Below are positions 12,846 to 23,134 of a DNA stretch of 64,000 bases, piece after piece. Location of the stretch: the NCBI GenBank assembly GCA_024760905.1, contig CM045729.1, positions 47,897,580-47,961,579 on the forward strand, read 5' to 3'. The stretch's first letter is position 1. Each line of letters starts with the position of its first letter. A program made the translations under genes and the position numbers. The DNA comes from Plotosus lineatus (lineage: Eukaryota; Chordata; Actinopteri; Siluriformes; Plotosidae). The notes beneath the pieces are model-generated. The model was not told where the DNA came from and did no database searches. It saw only the letters and a program-made list of their open reading frames with translations.

Positions 12846-15793
12846 TTCTTCTTTTCCTTTCGGCTTTTCCCTTCAGGGGTCGCCACAGCGAATCATCTGC
12901 CTCCATCTCACCCTATCCTTTGCATCTTCTTCTCTTACACCAACGACCTTCATGTCCTGCTTCACCACATCCATGAATCGTCTCTTTGGTCTTCCTCTAG
13001 GTCTTCTGCCTGTTAGTTCTAGCCTCAGCATCCTATTACTTATTATTTGCTGTCCCTCTGATGTGCTCATTCCTGATCCTATCCATCCTCGTTACTCCCA
13101 AAGAGAACCACAACATTTTCATCTCTGCTACCTCCAGCTCTGCCTCCTGTCTTTTCCCCAGGGCCACTGTTTCTAAACCATACAACATCGTTGGCCTCAA
13201 CACCGTCTTGTACACTTTTCCTTTCATTCTTGCCGATACCCTCCTATCACACATCACACCGGACACTTTTCTCCAACCATTCCAAATTGCCTGCACACGC
13301 TTCTTGACCTCTTTTCCACACTCTCCATTGCTCTGGATTGTTGAGCCTAAGTACTTAAAATCCTCCACCTTTCTTATCTCTGCTCCCTGTAATCTCACTG
13401 TTCCTCTTGGGTCCTTGTCATTCATGCACATGTATTCTGTCTTACTGAGGCTAATCTTCATTCCCCTCCTTTCCAGGGCATACCTCCACCTCTCTAGATT
13501 TTCCTGCACTTGTTCTCTGCTCTCACTACAGATCACAATGTCATCTGCAAACATTATAGTCCATGGGGAATCTTGTCTAACCTCGTCTGTCAGCCTGTCC
13601 ATCACCATAGCAAACAAGAAGGGGCTGAGAGCTGACCCTTGATGCAGTCCCACCTCCACCTTGAACTCTTCTGTCACACCGACAGCACACCTCACCACTG
13701 TCTTACATCTCTCATACATGTCCTGCACCACTCTAACATACTTCTCTGCCACTCCAGACTTCCTCATGCAATACCACAGTTCTTCTCTCGGCACCCTGTC
13801 ATATGCTTTCTCCAGATCCGCAAAGGCACAATGCAGCTCCCTCTGACCTTCTCTGTACTTCTCTATTAACATCCTCAAAGCAAACACTGCATCTGTGGTG
13901 CTCTTTCTTGGCATGAAACCAAACTGTTGTTCACAAATGCTGACCTCTGCCCTTAGTCTAGCTTCCAGTATTCTTTCCCATAAATTCATCCTATGGCTCA
14001 TCAACTTTATCCCTCTGTAGTTGCCAGAACTCTGCACGTCTCCCTTGTTCTTAAAAATGGGCACCAGCACACTTCTCCTCCATTCCTCTGGCATCCTCTC
14101 ACTCACGAAGACCTTGTTAAATGTTCTTGTCAGAAAATCTACTGCTACCTCTCCTAGACACTTCCATACCTCCACCGGTATGTCATCAGGGCCAACTGCC
14201 TTTCCATTATTCATCCTCTTCAATGCCCTCCTCACTTCACCCTTACTAATCTTTGCTACTTCCTGGTCCTCAACAGTCACCTCTTCTACTCTTTTTTCTC
14301 TCTCATTTTCCTCATTCATCAGCTCTTCAAAGTACTCTTTCCATCTTCCCAGCACACTTCTGTCATCAGTCAATACATTTCCCTCTCTGTCCTTTATCAA
14401 TCTAACTTGCTGCACGTCCTTCTCATCTCTATTTCTCTGCTGTGCCAACCTGTATAAATCATTTTCTCCCTCTTTACTTTCCAACCGAGCATACAAGTCA
14501 TCAAACGTGCTCTGTTTAACCTTTGACACTGCTACCTTTGCCTTACGCTGTGTCTCCCTGTACTCCTGTTTACTCTCTTCAGTTTTCTCAATGTCCCACT
14601 TCTTCTTAGCTAACCTCTTCCTTTGTACACACTCCTGCACTTCCTCATTCCACCACCAAGTCTCCTTATCTACTTTCCTTCCAGATGACACACCAAGTAT
14701 TCGCCTACCTGTCTCCCTGATCACATTTGCTGTCATTGTCCAGTCATCTGGAAGCACTTCCTGATCACCCAAAGCCTGTTTCAACTCCTCCTTGAAGACA
14801 ACCCGACACTCTTCCTTTTTCAACTTCCACCACTTTGTCTTCTGCTCTGCCTTTGCCTTCTTCACCTTCCTCACCATCAGCATCATCCTGCACACCACCA
14901 TCCTATGCTGTTTGGCAACACTCTCACCCGCTACTACTTTGCAGTCACTGACTTCCTTTAAATTACATCGCCTGCACAAGATGTAGTCTACCTTTGTGCT
15001 CCTACTTCCACTTTTATAAGTCACCCCATGCTCCTCTCTCTTCTGGAAGAAAGTATTCACCACAGCCATTTCCATCCTTTTTGCAAAATCTACCAACATC
15101 TGTCCTTCTGCGTTCCTGTCCTGGATACCAAATCTACCCATCACTTCCTCGTCCCCTCTGTTTCCTGCACCAACATGTCCATTGAAGTCTGCCCCAATGA
15201 CCACTCTTTCACCTCTGGGGGTACTCTGCATCACTTCATCTAACTCACTCCAGAATCTCTCCTTCTCTTCTAGCTCACATCCTGCATGTGGGGCATAAGC
15301 ACTAACAACATTGACCATCACGCCTTCAATTTCTAACTTGAGACTCATCACTCTGTCGGACACTCTTTTCACTTCTAGAACATTCCTGACAAACTCCTCC
15401 TTCAAGATGACTCTGACTCCATTTCTCTTCCCATCCACACCATGATAAAACAGCTTAAACCCTGCTCCTATGCTTCTAGCCTTGCTACCTTTCCACCTGG
15501 TCTCCTGAACACACAGTATGTCCACCTTCCTCCTCTGCATCATGTCAGCCAGCTCTCTACCTTTTCCTGCCATAGTTCCAACATTCAAAGTCCCTACTTT
15601 CAGTCCTAGACTCATGCCTTTCCTCTTCTCTCTCTGGCAACGGACACGTCTCCCGCCTCTCCTTCTTCGACGTCTTCAACCAACAGTAGTCCAATTTCCA
15701 TCAGCACCCTGTTGGTTGACGGCACTGATGGCGGTCGTTGTTAACCCGGGCCTCGACCGATCCGGTATGTCATTCTTTTCAACGGCTGCATTG
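12846..15793 (-). mobile_element. Near full-length RTE-clade LINE
   Basis: About 2.95 kb on the minus strand, bounded by a perfect 18-bp TSD, AATCCCACTGAGACCCTC (12828-12845 and 15794-15811). The 5' end begins with ATGCAGCCGTTG, like the other long copy (39908-42782), but lacks roughly 120 bp of that copy's 5'UTR. The 3' end reads TGAAGGGAAAAGCCGAAAGG followed by AAAAGAAGAAG, a short GAA-type tail instead of poly(A), as is usual for RTE elements. One ORF fills most of the element. It is inserted into the SINE-C copy. Confidence 0.95.
13036..15615 (-). CDS. RTE LINE ORF: APE endonuclease plus reverse transcriptase
   Basis: An 859-residue open frame with no internal stop. Residues 1-240 form an APE-like endonuclease: TLNVGT at 9, QETRWKG with E38, GADFNGHVG with D143 and N145, KVDYIL with D210, and QHRMV with H237. 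Residues about 500-760 form the reverse transcriptase: NYRGIKL near 532, FADLEKAYDR with D600, HQGSALSPFLF near 658, and FADD at 689-692. The protein would nick target DNA and copy its own RNA there. The C-terminus is abnormal: after RGTA it ends in NNK and a stop, whereas the fragment at 30733-31747 continues for about 90 residues. A deletion of roughly 80-90 bp shifts the last segment (GRRPRGRPKRRFMDVV) into another frame. Both catalytic cores look intact, but the tail loss may abolish activity. The start at 15615 is the first in-frame ATG and is not proven. Confidence 0.9.
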   Translation of the reverse strand: MSLGLKVGTLNVGTMAGKGRELADMMQRRKVDILCVQETRWKGSKARSIGAGFKLFYHGVDGKRNGVRVILKEEFVRNVLEVKRVSDRVMSLKLEIEGVMVNVVSAYAPHAGCELEEKERFWSELDEVMQSTPRGERVVIGADFNGHVGAGNRGDEEVMGRFGIQDRNAEGQMLVDFAKRMEMAVVNTFFQKREEHGVTYKSGSRSTKVDYILCRRCNLKEVSDCKVVAGESVAKQHRMVVCRMMLMVRKVKKAKAEQKTKWWKLKKEECRVVFKEELKQALGDQEVLPDDWTMTANVIRETGRRILGVSSGRKVDKETWWWNEEVQECVQRKRLAKKKWDIEKTEESKQEYRETQRKAKVAVSKVKQSTFDDLYARLESKEGENDLYRLAQQRNRDEKDVQQVRLIKDREGNVLTDDRSVLGRWKEYFEELMNEENEREKRVEEVTVEDQEVAKISKGEVRRALKRMNNGKAVGPDDIPVEVWKCLGEVAVDFLTRTFNKVFVSERMPEEWRRSVLVPIFKNKGDVQSSGNYRGIKLMSHRMNLWERILEARLRAEVSICEQQFGFMPRKSTTDAVFALRMLIEKYREGQRELHCAFADLEKAYDRVPREELWYCMRKSGVAEKYVRVVQDMYERCKTVVRCAVGVTEEFKVEVGLHQGSALSPFLFAMVMDRLTDEVRQDSPWTIMFADDIVICSESREQVQENLERWRYALERRGMKISLSKTEYMCMNDKDPRGTVRLQGAEIRKVEDFKYLGSTIQSNGECGKEVKKRVQAIWNGWRKVSGVMCDRRVSARMKGKVYKTVLRPTMLYGLETVALGKRQEAELEVAEMKMLWFSLGVTRMDRIRNEHIRGTANNK

Positions 15794-16003
15794 AATCCCA
15801 CTGAGACCCTCACTGTGCTAAATCCCCTGGGCAAGGTCTCAACCACAAGTGTGCCTCTGTTCACCCAGCAGTATAAATGGATACCAGTAAAAATATACTG
15901 GGGAGGTAACCTGTAATGGACTATGGAAACCGCGGATTAGCACCAGCCTGATGAGCCACTCGGCTCAGGTGTAAAAACCCAACAGACTTACCAACAACAT
16001 TGT

Positions 16004-16652
16004 TCATCCAGGTTTATTTAAAAAAAATCACCACTTCATGCAGGGGTTAAATCAATGTTGTGGTTGTCTTCCATCTAACAAACGTAGGAAATATGAACCT
16101 GTTCATCTGTATGCGAGCACTTTCTCTCATTCACTTACTGAACCTCTATCTCCTAGTAGGGTCATGGGGAGGCTGATGCCTATCTCATCCAACACTGGTT
16201 AAAAGGAAATGGTACACCCTGAACAACTTGTCACACCATCACAGAGCATATTAGAAAGGTCGAGGGAAGGCTGATACCCATCTCAGCCAACTCTTAGCGA
16301 GGACAGAGTACACTCTGGATAGCTTGCTGCTAAAGTAATTTTCATTGCGCCTCCAACAATTGTTGACAAAAAAGTTGACAATAAGGTTTTCTTACAAAAG
16401 AAACTCTATAAACTCCATAAAAATCCAGTATTTTAAAAAGAGACAATGGAAACCTGCTATGGCAGAATGCAGTTTTAGTGTGGACAACAGATAAATATTT
16501 ATGTGTTTTCAGATTACCCCAGTTTATTACGTATTTATGTCGCACTACTCATTTACTCTAATCAACAATTGTCCGATGACTGTGTGATGGATGTTGCGAA
16601 ATAGTGATTTTATCACCGCACTAATCCATTAACCTCAATAATTGTTTTGGTG
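16004..16652. other. Unique DNA with two SINE tail relics
   Basis: Two worn minus-strand tail X pieces lie at about 16125-16240 (TAGTAGGGTCATGGGGAGGC) and 16255-16335 (AAGGCTGATACCCATCTCAG). Nothing else is recognised. Confidence 0.6.
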
Positions 16653-16654
16653 TA

Positions 16655-16820
16655 CAGGGATCCCTCGCTACTTTGCTCTTTTCAATTCATGCGGCTTCAG
16701 TGCATCGTGGTTTTTTTTTTTTTTTTTTTATATATATTTATTGAATTAAAAAATAAGGAAATTAAGGAAGAATAGGAGAAAAAGTTAAGGAAAATGCCAC
16801 AAAAACAAGGCCAGTTATGC

Positions 16821-16852
<32 letters not shown>

Positions 16853-17173
16853 AAACAAACAAACAAAAAAAAAACCCCAAACCCCCTATCAAAACTACTT
16901 ACATTTTTGTGAGGTGTGCATCCGAGTGCGTGCACACCCACGCGCGAGTCTGTAGGTGTATTTATATTTTATTTACGTCTTATGCATTATTTTTGAATGT
17001 TTAATTGTTATTATAAGCATTTATAGCATTGAATATGTATTTATTTATATTATATACACATATACATGTACGTATACATCGGGGGGGGGGGGGGTGTTGA
17101 TCGTACTTTGCGGAATTTGGTGGTCATGAGGGGATCTCAGTCCCAATTAACCGCGGAAAGTGAGGGATCCCTG
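16655..17173. mobile_element. TA-flanked MITE, CAGGGATCCCTC family
   Basis: A 519-bp non-autonomous DNA transposon. Its ends are inverted: CAGGGATCCCTCGCTACTTT at the left and GCGGAAAGTGAGGGATCCCTG at the right (20 of these 21 bases are AGGGATCCCTG plus its lead-in). It is flanked by TA on each side (16653-16654 and 17174-17175), the Tc1/mariner-pogo target. The interior is AT-rich with T, A and G runs and no transposase frame. A second copy, in the opposite orientation and much enlarged by insertions, spans 38659-43424. Confidence 0.9.
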
Positions 17174-17193
17174 TATATACTACACGAGTACCT

Positions 17194-17476
17194 TCTTCTT
17201 CTTTTTCTTTCGTCTGTTCCCTTCAGGGGTCGCCACAGCAAATGATCTGCCTCCATCTCTCCCTATCCTCTGCATCTTCTACTCTTACTCCAACGACCTT
17301 CATGTCCGCCTTCACCACATCCATAAATCTTCTCTTTGGTCTTCCTCTGGGTCTTCTGCCTGGTAGTTCCAACCTCAGCATCCTACGACCAATATACTCA
17401 CTATCCCTCCTCTGTACATGTCCAAACCATCTCAATCTAGCCTCTCTGACTTTGTCTCCAAAACATCTAACATGTT
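17194..17476 (-). mobile_element. 5'-truncated RTE LINE end
   Basis: The terminal 283 bp of the RTE LINE, minus strand, from the tail (CTTCTTCTTTTTCTTTCGTC on the plus strand) to the codons for HVRCFGDK. It is bounded by TACTACACGAGTACCT (17178-17193) and TACTACATGAGTACCT (17477-17492), a 16-bp TSD with one mismatch. The insertion lies only 2 bp outside the right TA of the MITE. Confidence 0.93.
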
Positions 17477-17492
17477 TACTACATGAGTACCT

Positions 17493-17906
17493 GACCTTAA
17501 AAAAAGCAAACAAAAGCGTATTTTCATGTTAGTTTTTTTTAACCTAAGGAAGACTTGTGCAGCTAATAGCATCTTTTTAACCGCCTTATTTTAGTACATC
17601 GTACACAGAAATGTAAGCACTGCACACTCTGTAAAGGTGTTTTCTAATACACTACATGAAAACACTGGAAAAAACCAAAGCAACATTTTTGTTTTTTTTT
17701 ATTGTACTGTTATGGTGATGGCAGAACTTGCTTCAAGTGGTCATGAGAAACCGTGAGTGCCCATCATTTGATTCAAGCACAATTCACCACTTAAAACACT
17801 AGTTTTTAACCTTGAGGACCAGTCAGATCACACCATTCCTGTGTAGTACATACAAAAAACCCTTTAACTGGAATTTTTTTAGGCCTCTCTAATCTGCAGA
17901 GACCAT
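17493..17906. other. Unique DNA, no gene seen
   Basis: AT-rich with short A and T runs. No recognised feature. Confidence 0.5.
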
Positions 17907-17918
17907 TTCACCAGGTCA

Positions 17919-18196
17919 TTCATTCATTCATTCAATTCATTCATTCTTTCTTTCATTTTGTGAACGCTTAATCCTAATTAGGGTTGCAGGGACGCCGGTG
18001 CCCATCTCAGCCGAATCTGGGTGAGGGCAGAGTCCACCCTGGAAAGTTCACCAGGTCATTGCAGAGCAGAAAGACGCTGACAGCTATGCAGCCTACTGTT
18101 GATGAAAGTCAGCAATAGTTCTTTAACATGAACCTCTCACCATAGACAGTGAGAGATATGGCTGGCCTTTGATAACACAGTTCACTGCACTGATGG
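17919..18196 (-). mobile_element. 5'-truncated SINE-A1 copy
   Basis: Begins on the plus strand with an ATTC-repeat tail (CATTCATTCATTCATTC) and tail X (TTAATCCTAATTAGGG) and proceeds into body A, but stops before the tRNA head. It is bounded by TTCACCAGGTCA (17907-17918) and TTCACAAGGTCA (18197-18208), a 12-bp TSD with one mismatch. The copy is therefore truncated at insertion. Confidence 0.9.
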
Positions 18197-18208
18197 TTCA
18201 CAAGGTCA

Positions 18209-18951
18209 CTGACCTACAAAACACAACCTAAAACCAGACGTTTAATGACCAAGACAGTAAACTACAGCAGAGCCGAAACACTATACCTCGTTTTTCAATC
18301 TGCTAATTTATCCATTTCCCATCCAAACATTTCTCCTTTAGGGACTCAGTACTCAAGCAAAGGGATGGGACTGAAGAAAATTCACTCTTCACTCGCTACT
18401 ATATTTTCTGTTTTGCTGTCCCTCGCTTTCTCAGATAGCTTATTTTCAAGTATTTTGTATGGAGTCTCAAGAGACAACCTTGCTGCTATAAATAAAAATA
18501 AAACATGCAGTAAAAAAGTGGGGCAATGCGCTTTGCTCTGGGGCTTTTTCTCTGAGATGCGCTGCTATGGTTGGGTCCAGTGAGACTATTAGTCACATAC
18601 CTGCATACAATCACGGTACAATCATATAATCAAGCTTGTACATGTACTAATGCATATATTCATAACTCACATTTCAACAGAAGTGACTGTGATAGCACAG
18701 CAAATTTAAAACCAGTGCAAATTAAATAATAAAATACATGCAGCAATATTTGTAAGATACATTCTGAATCTAATAATTGTCATGTAAGGTACTTATGTCG
18801 AATTTGAATTTCTTGAGCAGATGCTAAACTAAATGAGGTGACTATTAAACAAATGAAATGAAGTAGAAATTATCATGATCATTAAAAATAGTAATTATTA
18901 TCCAACGGTGAATGAAATCACACACCATGAAATCCTTTCACTTATCCCAAG

Positions 18952-18992
<41 letters not shown>

Positions 18993-19796
18993 GGCAAGCA
19001 AATGAGGCAGTGACCATTAAAACACACAGATACTCTAGAAATAAACAGGGACTATGACTACTGCATTTTAAAGCAATTGAGACACTCTCACAGACATGAC
19101 ATTTTCAGAAAACAAGCGCATCAGTTGCATTACTCTTTTCAGTACATTTTCCCTCCTGATATTGAGATACAAAAAGTCTACACTTCAAAATGGCATATAC
19201 TGTATTAGATATATGCAGCTGATTGGAACGATGCTATAGTTTTCTGTATTTTGAAAATACAATATTACATACTGTATACTGTAGTGCATTCACACTGCAA
19301 GCATTACTGCAAAACATTTGTGAGAAATTTTCACACAGATTATGCCCACTAAGTCCAGTGTGATTTACAAATATTTTGTGCTCTATATCTTGTTTGGTTC
19401 AGTCTGGATTTGTACAATAACTATCAGTAGTGTCTTGAAAGAAATAGTTGCACTGATGTAGTTACCTGTTAGAGATGAAGACATTACATGCATGCTCGGA
19501 AAAAAGTGGAAGATTTGGTACATCTGTAGCTGGAATAGGATGACAACAGGAAGAGTCACATAAACTGTACCCTCTGCTGTGCAATACAAAAGAACTCGAT
19601 GTGCAGTGTGTTTTGCGTGTGAGTGAAACAAAAATGACCATTACGCTGACTCCAACCATAGCAAAATGCCCATCCTACAGCTGAGCCTGTGTATCTGGAT
19701 TTTTTCTGTTTGTCATTCTACTATATAAAATCAAAACCAGTGAAACAACCATTTGATTTGTCAGGTAATTTCCATATGAAAAAATTTGCAACAAAC
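18209..19796. other. Unique DNA with a GT microsatellite
   Basis: No gene recognised. A (GT)n run of about 18 units lies at 18955-18990. An open frame at 18245-18583 has no recognisable similarity and no exon signals. Confidence 0.5.
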
Positions 19797-19962
19797 TAAA
19801 GGAATCAGCCCCCAGTGCAGCTAACTGGGTGATCAAAGGCCGGCCATATCTCTCACTGTCTATGGTGAGAGGTTCATGTAAACGAACCATTGCTGACTTT
19901 CAACAACAGTAGCTGCAAAGCCGTGAGTGTGTTTTCGCCCTGCGATGGCCTGGCGAGCTGTC

Positions 19963-20766
19963 CAGTAAAACCTCCGCTAACGAACGCTTAAGCTCATGAA
20001 CTTTTCGCCTCAAGAACATTAAATTCGCGAGCATATAGTCTCTGCTGACGAACTAGTTTTCGGCGGACGAACCAAACCACGCGGTCGAACAGCGCCACGG
20101 TGGCGGCCACGAGAAGCTGACGCACGCTCACGGCGTCCCAGTTCGTCACCCCCTTTCTTTGAGTGCGGACGTGGTTTGTGTTTGATAGACATTTTGTACC
20201 GTATTGAGTGTACTTTTGCTATTATGGGACCGAAAAAGACCCCACCACAGGCGGAGATCATTGAAAAACACGAACGAGGTGTGCGTTTGTGTGACTTAGC
20301 GTCCCAGTACCAGTACGCTAAGTCTACCATTGCTCCCATCCTTAAGAACAAGGAAGCTATTAAGGGTGCGTGTGTGGCTAAGGGTTTTTCCAAACAGTAG
20401 GCGTTTCCAAACTCTCCTTCCAAACAGTAAGTCCCTCCTCCTCCTCCTCCTCTCTCCCTCCTCCTCCCACTCCATTCCATCAAGCCATCAACTACCATCA
20501 CAAAGGTAAATAAAACGACTTTATTATACAGTACAGTTTATTTCTTTAATTACAATACAATAGCACATTTATTATACATAAAATAAGGTATATTTTTGTG
20601 TAGTTTTAAGGCTTATTTAGTAGAAAATTATGTTTTATGGGGACCTGGGAACGGATTATTCTCATTTTAATGGTTTCTTATGGGAAATAAATGTTCGGAA
20701 GACGAACTTTTCGCCTTACACACACTTTCTGGGAACCAATTATGTTCGTGAGCTGAGGTATCACTG
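19963..20766 (+). mobile_element. Internally deleted pogo/Tigger element A
   Basis: About 800 bp with imperfect terminal inverted repeats: CAGTAAAACCTCCGCTAACG at the left and CGTGAGCTGAGGTATCACTG at the right. TA follows at 20767-20768; the left TA appears lost in a small deletion. The interior repeats the words CGAAC and TTCG and keeps a fragment of transposase gene (20224-20400). Confidence 0.85.
20224..20400 (+). pseudogene. pogo/Tigger transposase N-terminal HTH remnant
   Basis: From ATG at 20224 the frame gives MGPKKTPPQAEI, then an HTH of the psq/CENP-B N-terminal kind (IIEKHERGVRLCDLASQYQY and STIAPILKNKEAIKG), and stops after about 58 residues. Autonomous relatives have several hundred residues with a DDE domain, which is absent here. 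The same segment is kept in element D (45320-45520). It could bind transposon ends, but expression is unknown. Confidence 0.8.
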
Positions 20767-20913
20767 TACTCTGCCCTCGGCCAAAGTCGGCTGGGATGGG
20801 TGCCAGCCTCCCAGCAACCCTAATTAGGATTAGCGGTTACAGAAAGAATAAAGGAATCAGAAATTATTGTGTTTTGTCTAATTGGTGCACAAAGACTAAT
20901 GAGATCTTATGTA

Positions 20914-21105
20914 GGGTGGCACGGTGGTTAGCATGTCCACTTTAGAGCAAAAAGGTCCTGGGTTCATGGCCCAGGTTGGCTTGGGCATGTCAGTGTGGAA
21001 TTACCATGGCTTACCTCCAGGTAATGTGGTTTCCTCCCACCATTCAAAGACATGCACATTAGGCTAATTAGCCCTAGGTGTGTGTGTGTGTGTGCGTGTG
21101 TGTGT
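20914..21105 (+). mobile_element. SINE-B 5' fragment
   Basis: Head B (GGGTGGCACGGTGGTTAGCA, GGTCCTGGGTTC) and body (GTGGTTTCCTCCCACC, CAAAGACATGCACATTAGGC) are followed by CCTAGGTGTGTGTG. The usual GTGAGTGTGAATGG segment has become a short GT microsatellite and the 3' part is gone. Confidence 0.8.
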
Positions 21106-21187
21106 TGTCAGATGTTATGTACACTATGAACCTACTGTTTTAGGCTTCATCTATACGTTGACGGTAGTAAAAATGAATTTATAAATA

Positions 21188-21602
21188 CAGTGGTACCTCA
21201 CCTTACGAAAGACCCAAACGAAACAAATGAAAAATCCAATTTATGAAATGCATTTACCTAAAATTTCTGTACGAAACAATTTCATGTTACGAAATGCGCC
21301 ATCTCAAAAATTCAAACAATGCATGAGTTGCTCTCCCATTGGCTATCTCCCAACATCCCACCCCGCTGGCCTCCCATTGGCTATTATGGAGCTGTATCTC
21401 CATAAGACCCATGATGCTTTTCGTGTGCATTCGACCCATTGTTTGTCATGGAGTTCTAACACGCATAAAGGAAAGAGTTACTGTTGTTTCGTGAGTTTTT
21501 TGAGTGTGCTCATTGCAACTTTATTTCTTGACTCAGGCTTTAACCTTGCATAAAGATTTGTAAGATTATAACTCTGCTAAGAAGACATGGTCAACACACA
21601 CG

Positions 21603-21662
<60 letters not shown>

Positions 21663-21993
21663 TGCACACACACACACACACACACACACATGTGATTCCC
21701 GGTGAAAGTGATTCCTGGTGCGAGTGAACAGAAGAAGTGGGCTCGTGGCATGCAGTTGAGTGATATCGCAAAGGAATATTGCCAAAACCCGTCTACCATC
21801 GGTACAATATTGAACCAGAAGGTGGCCTTAAAAGGTATACTTTTATAATTTTTAAAGGGTTGGGGTGGGGTAGTATTGGGGGCCTTGGAACAAATCAGGC
21901 CTTTTACATGCAAAATGCTACTCAACTTACGAAAAAATAAGGTTACGAATCCACTTCTGGAATGGATTAATTTTGTAAGGTGAGGTACCACTG
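21188..21993 (+). mobile_element. Internally deleted pogo/Tigger element B
   Basis: 806 bp with inverted ends CAGTGGTACCTCACCTTACG and GTAAGGTGAGGTACCACTG, exactly flanked by TA (21186-21187 and 21994-21995). The interior holds a broken copy of the HTH region: GATATCGCAAAGGAATATTG and CCAGAAGGTGGCCTTAAAAG parallel element D's codons for IAKEYDQNP and KQKEALK. A long AC microsatellite (21593-21691) lies just before it. Confidence 0.92.
21593..21691. repeat. (AC)n microsatellite inside element B
   Basis: About 45 AC units, with CGCTC and GTGTG interruptions. Element C has only GTCAACACACACGCGCAC at the same place, so the array grew from a seed in the transposon. Confidence 0.95.
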
Positions 21994-22135
21994 TAGATGA
22001 TAAAGGCATGTGAATTATAGAAAGATGTGTATTTCTGTGACACTGTGCAAGGACCAGTTAACCACGTGACCATTAAAAGTGAGTCCAATGCACTATTGGA
22101 AACAGTAGTACAATCTACAAAATTGTTAGAACAGT

Positions 22136-22503
22136 ATTACCTCATTCTTCTTTCTTCTCTTTCTTTTCCTTTCGACTTTTCCCCTTTTTTTCAGGGGTTG
22201 CCACAGTGAATCATCTGATTCGCATATTCAATTTGGCATAGGTTTTTACGTCGGATGCCCTTCCCGACACAACCCTGTTTAGCAAGGGACAGAAACACGC
22301 CGATGGCTATGCAGCTACTCTTTACGAAAGTCAGCAATGGTTCTTTTACATGAACCTCTCACCATAGACAGTGAGAGACATGGCCCGCCTTTGATAACAC
22401 AGTTAGCTGCACTGGGGGGGACAGTGACTATCTTGTGGAGAGTGTGACGCGAACCCACAACCTTAGTGATCCGGCACCTTTTACCACCAGGCCACCAGTG
22501 CCC
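22136..22503 (-). mobile_element. SINE-A2 copy
   Basis: Minus strand. The RTE-like 3' end (TTTCAGGGGTTGCCACAGTG on the plus strand), the junction GAATCATCTGATTCGC and the LINE 5'UTR piece (TACGTCGGATGCCCTTCCCG) are followed by body A and a head ending CCACCAGTGCCC. The 8-bp word AGAACAGT occurs at 22128-22135 and 22504-22511. Confidence 0.9.
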
Positions 22504-22511
22504 AGAACAGT

Positions 22512-23007
22512 CAAAGGACAATAAATGTTATTAGCATGCATAATGATACTTGTCAATTTCCATGCCACAAGCAGACAACCAACAATTTCAAGATGGTGGT
22601 GCAGCAAGACCTTAGCAGCAAAATTTTTGTTTTCTTTTAAAATGTTTTAAGAGAAATTAAGAAAGGTAAGTTGAGACATTTAATTCTCCATCATTCAATT
22701 GATACATAGATTGCTTTGACCAACAATAAAAACCAACCATAAAAGACTGAAAACATGGAAGTAAGTGGCATTTCTGGTTATATGGTTATTGCAGGGAAAT
22801 TTTTGAATGCCAGGATTACCATTGTATTTTATCGATTAAAAATAAATCTATGAAAATCCAAGATTTTCACCAATTTTATTTTACATAAATATTGCCCAGT
22901 GTTCATATCATATAAAGAAGTTTTTTGTTGTTGATTTTTTTTTCTTGCATAATGTCATTGATTTTTAATAATGCTTTTTTTTGTAGAGGCTGCTACTTCG
23001 GTATGGT
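22512..23007. other. Unique DNA, no gene seen
   Basis: No recognised feature. Confidence 0.5.
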
Positions 23008-23060
23008 GGTGTGTGTGTGTGTGTGTGTATGTGGGGGTGTGTGTGTGTGTGTGTGTGTGT

Positions 23061-23129
<69 letters not shown>
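23008..23129. repeat. (GT)n microsatellite
   Basis: About 60 GT units with a few interruptions (TATGTGGGGG near 23029 and TATG near 23061). Confidence 0.95.

Positions 23130-23134
<5 letters not shown>

Larger units (their letters stand above)
12770..15989 (+). mobile_element. SINE-C copy split by an RTE LINE
   Basis: A tRNA-headed SINE distinct from A and B, present in two parts: 12770-12845 (head) and 15794-15989 (body and 3' end). The head contains GATGGTGAAGTGGTTAGGG and a box B, GTGTTCAAATCCC. The body reads CACAAGTGTGCCTCTGTTCA and CAGTATAAATGGATACCAG; the end is GATGAGCCACTCGGCTCAGG and GTAAAAACCCAACAGACTT. The whole is bounded by a perfect 14-bp TSD, ACCAACAACATTGT, at 12756-12769 and 15990-16003. 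A second copy lies at 57846-58135. Removing the LINE and one copy of its TSD restores a continuous SINE. Confidence 0.92.
19809..20848 (+). mobile_element. 5'-truncated SINE-A1 split by a Tigger element
   Basis: A headless SINE-A1: 19809-19962 carries body A (CCCCCAGTGCAGCTAACTGG to TGGCCTGGCGAGCTGTC), and 20767-20848 carries CTCTGCCCTCGGCCAAAG and tail X. It is bounded by a perfect 12-bp TSD, TAAAGGAATCAG (19797-19808 and 20849-20860). The pogo/Tigger element 19963-20766 sits inside it. A few SINE bases (GGGTG) are missing at the left junction. Confidence 0.9.

Noticed and set aside
14021..14764. Plus-strand frame of 247 residues rich in Ser, Leu and Thr
   Set aside because: Antisense of the RTE ORF; no independent similarity.
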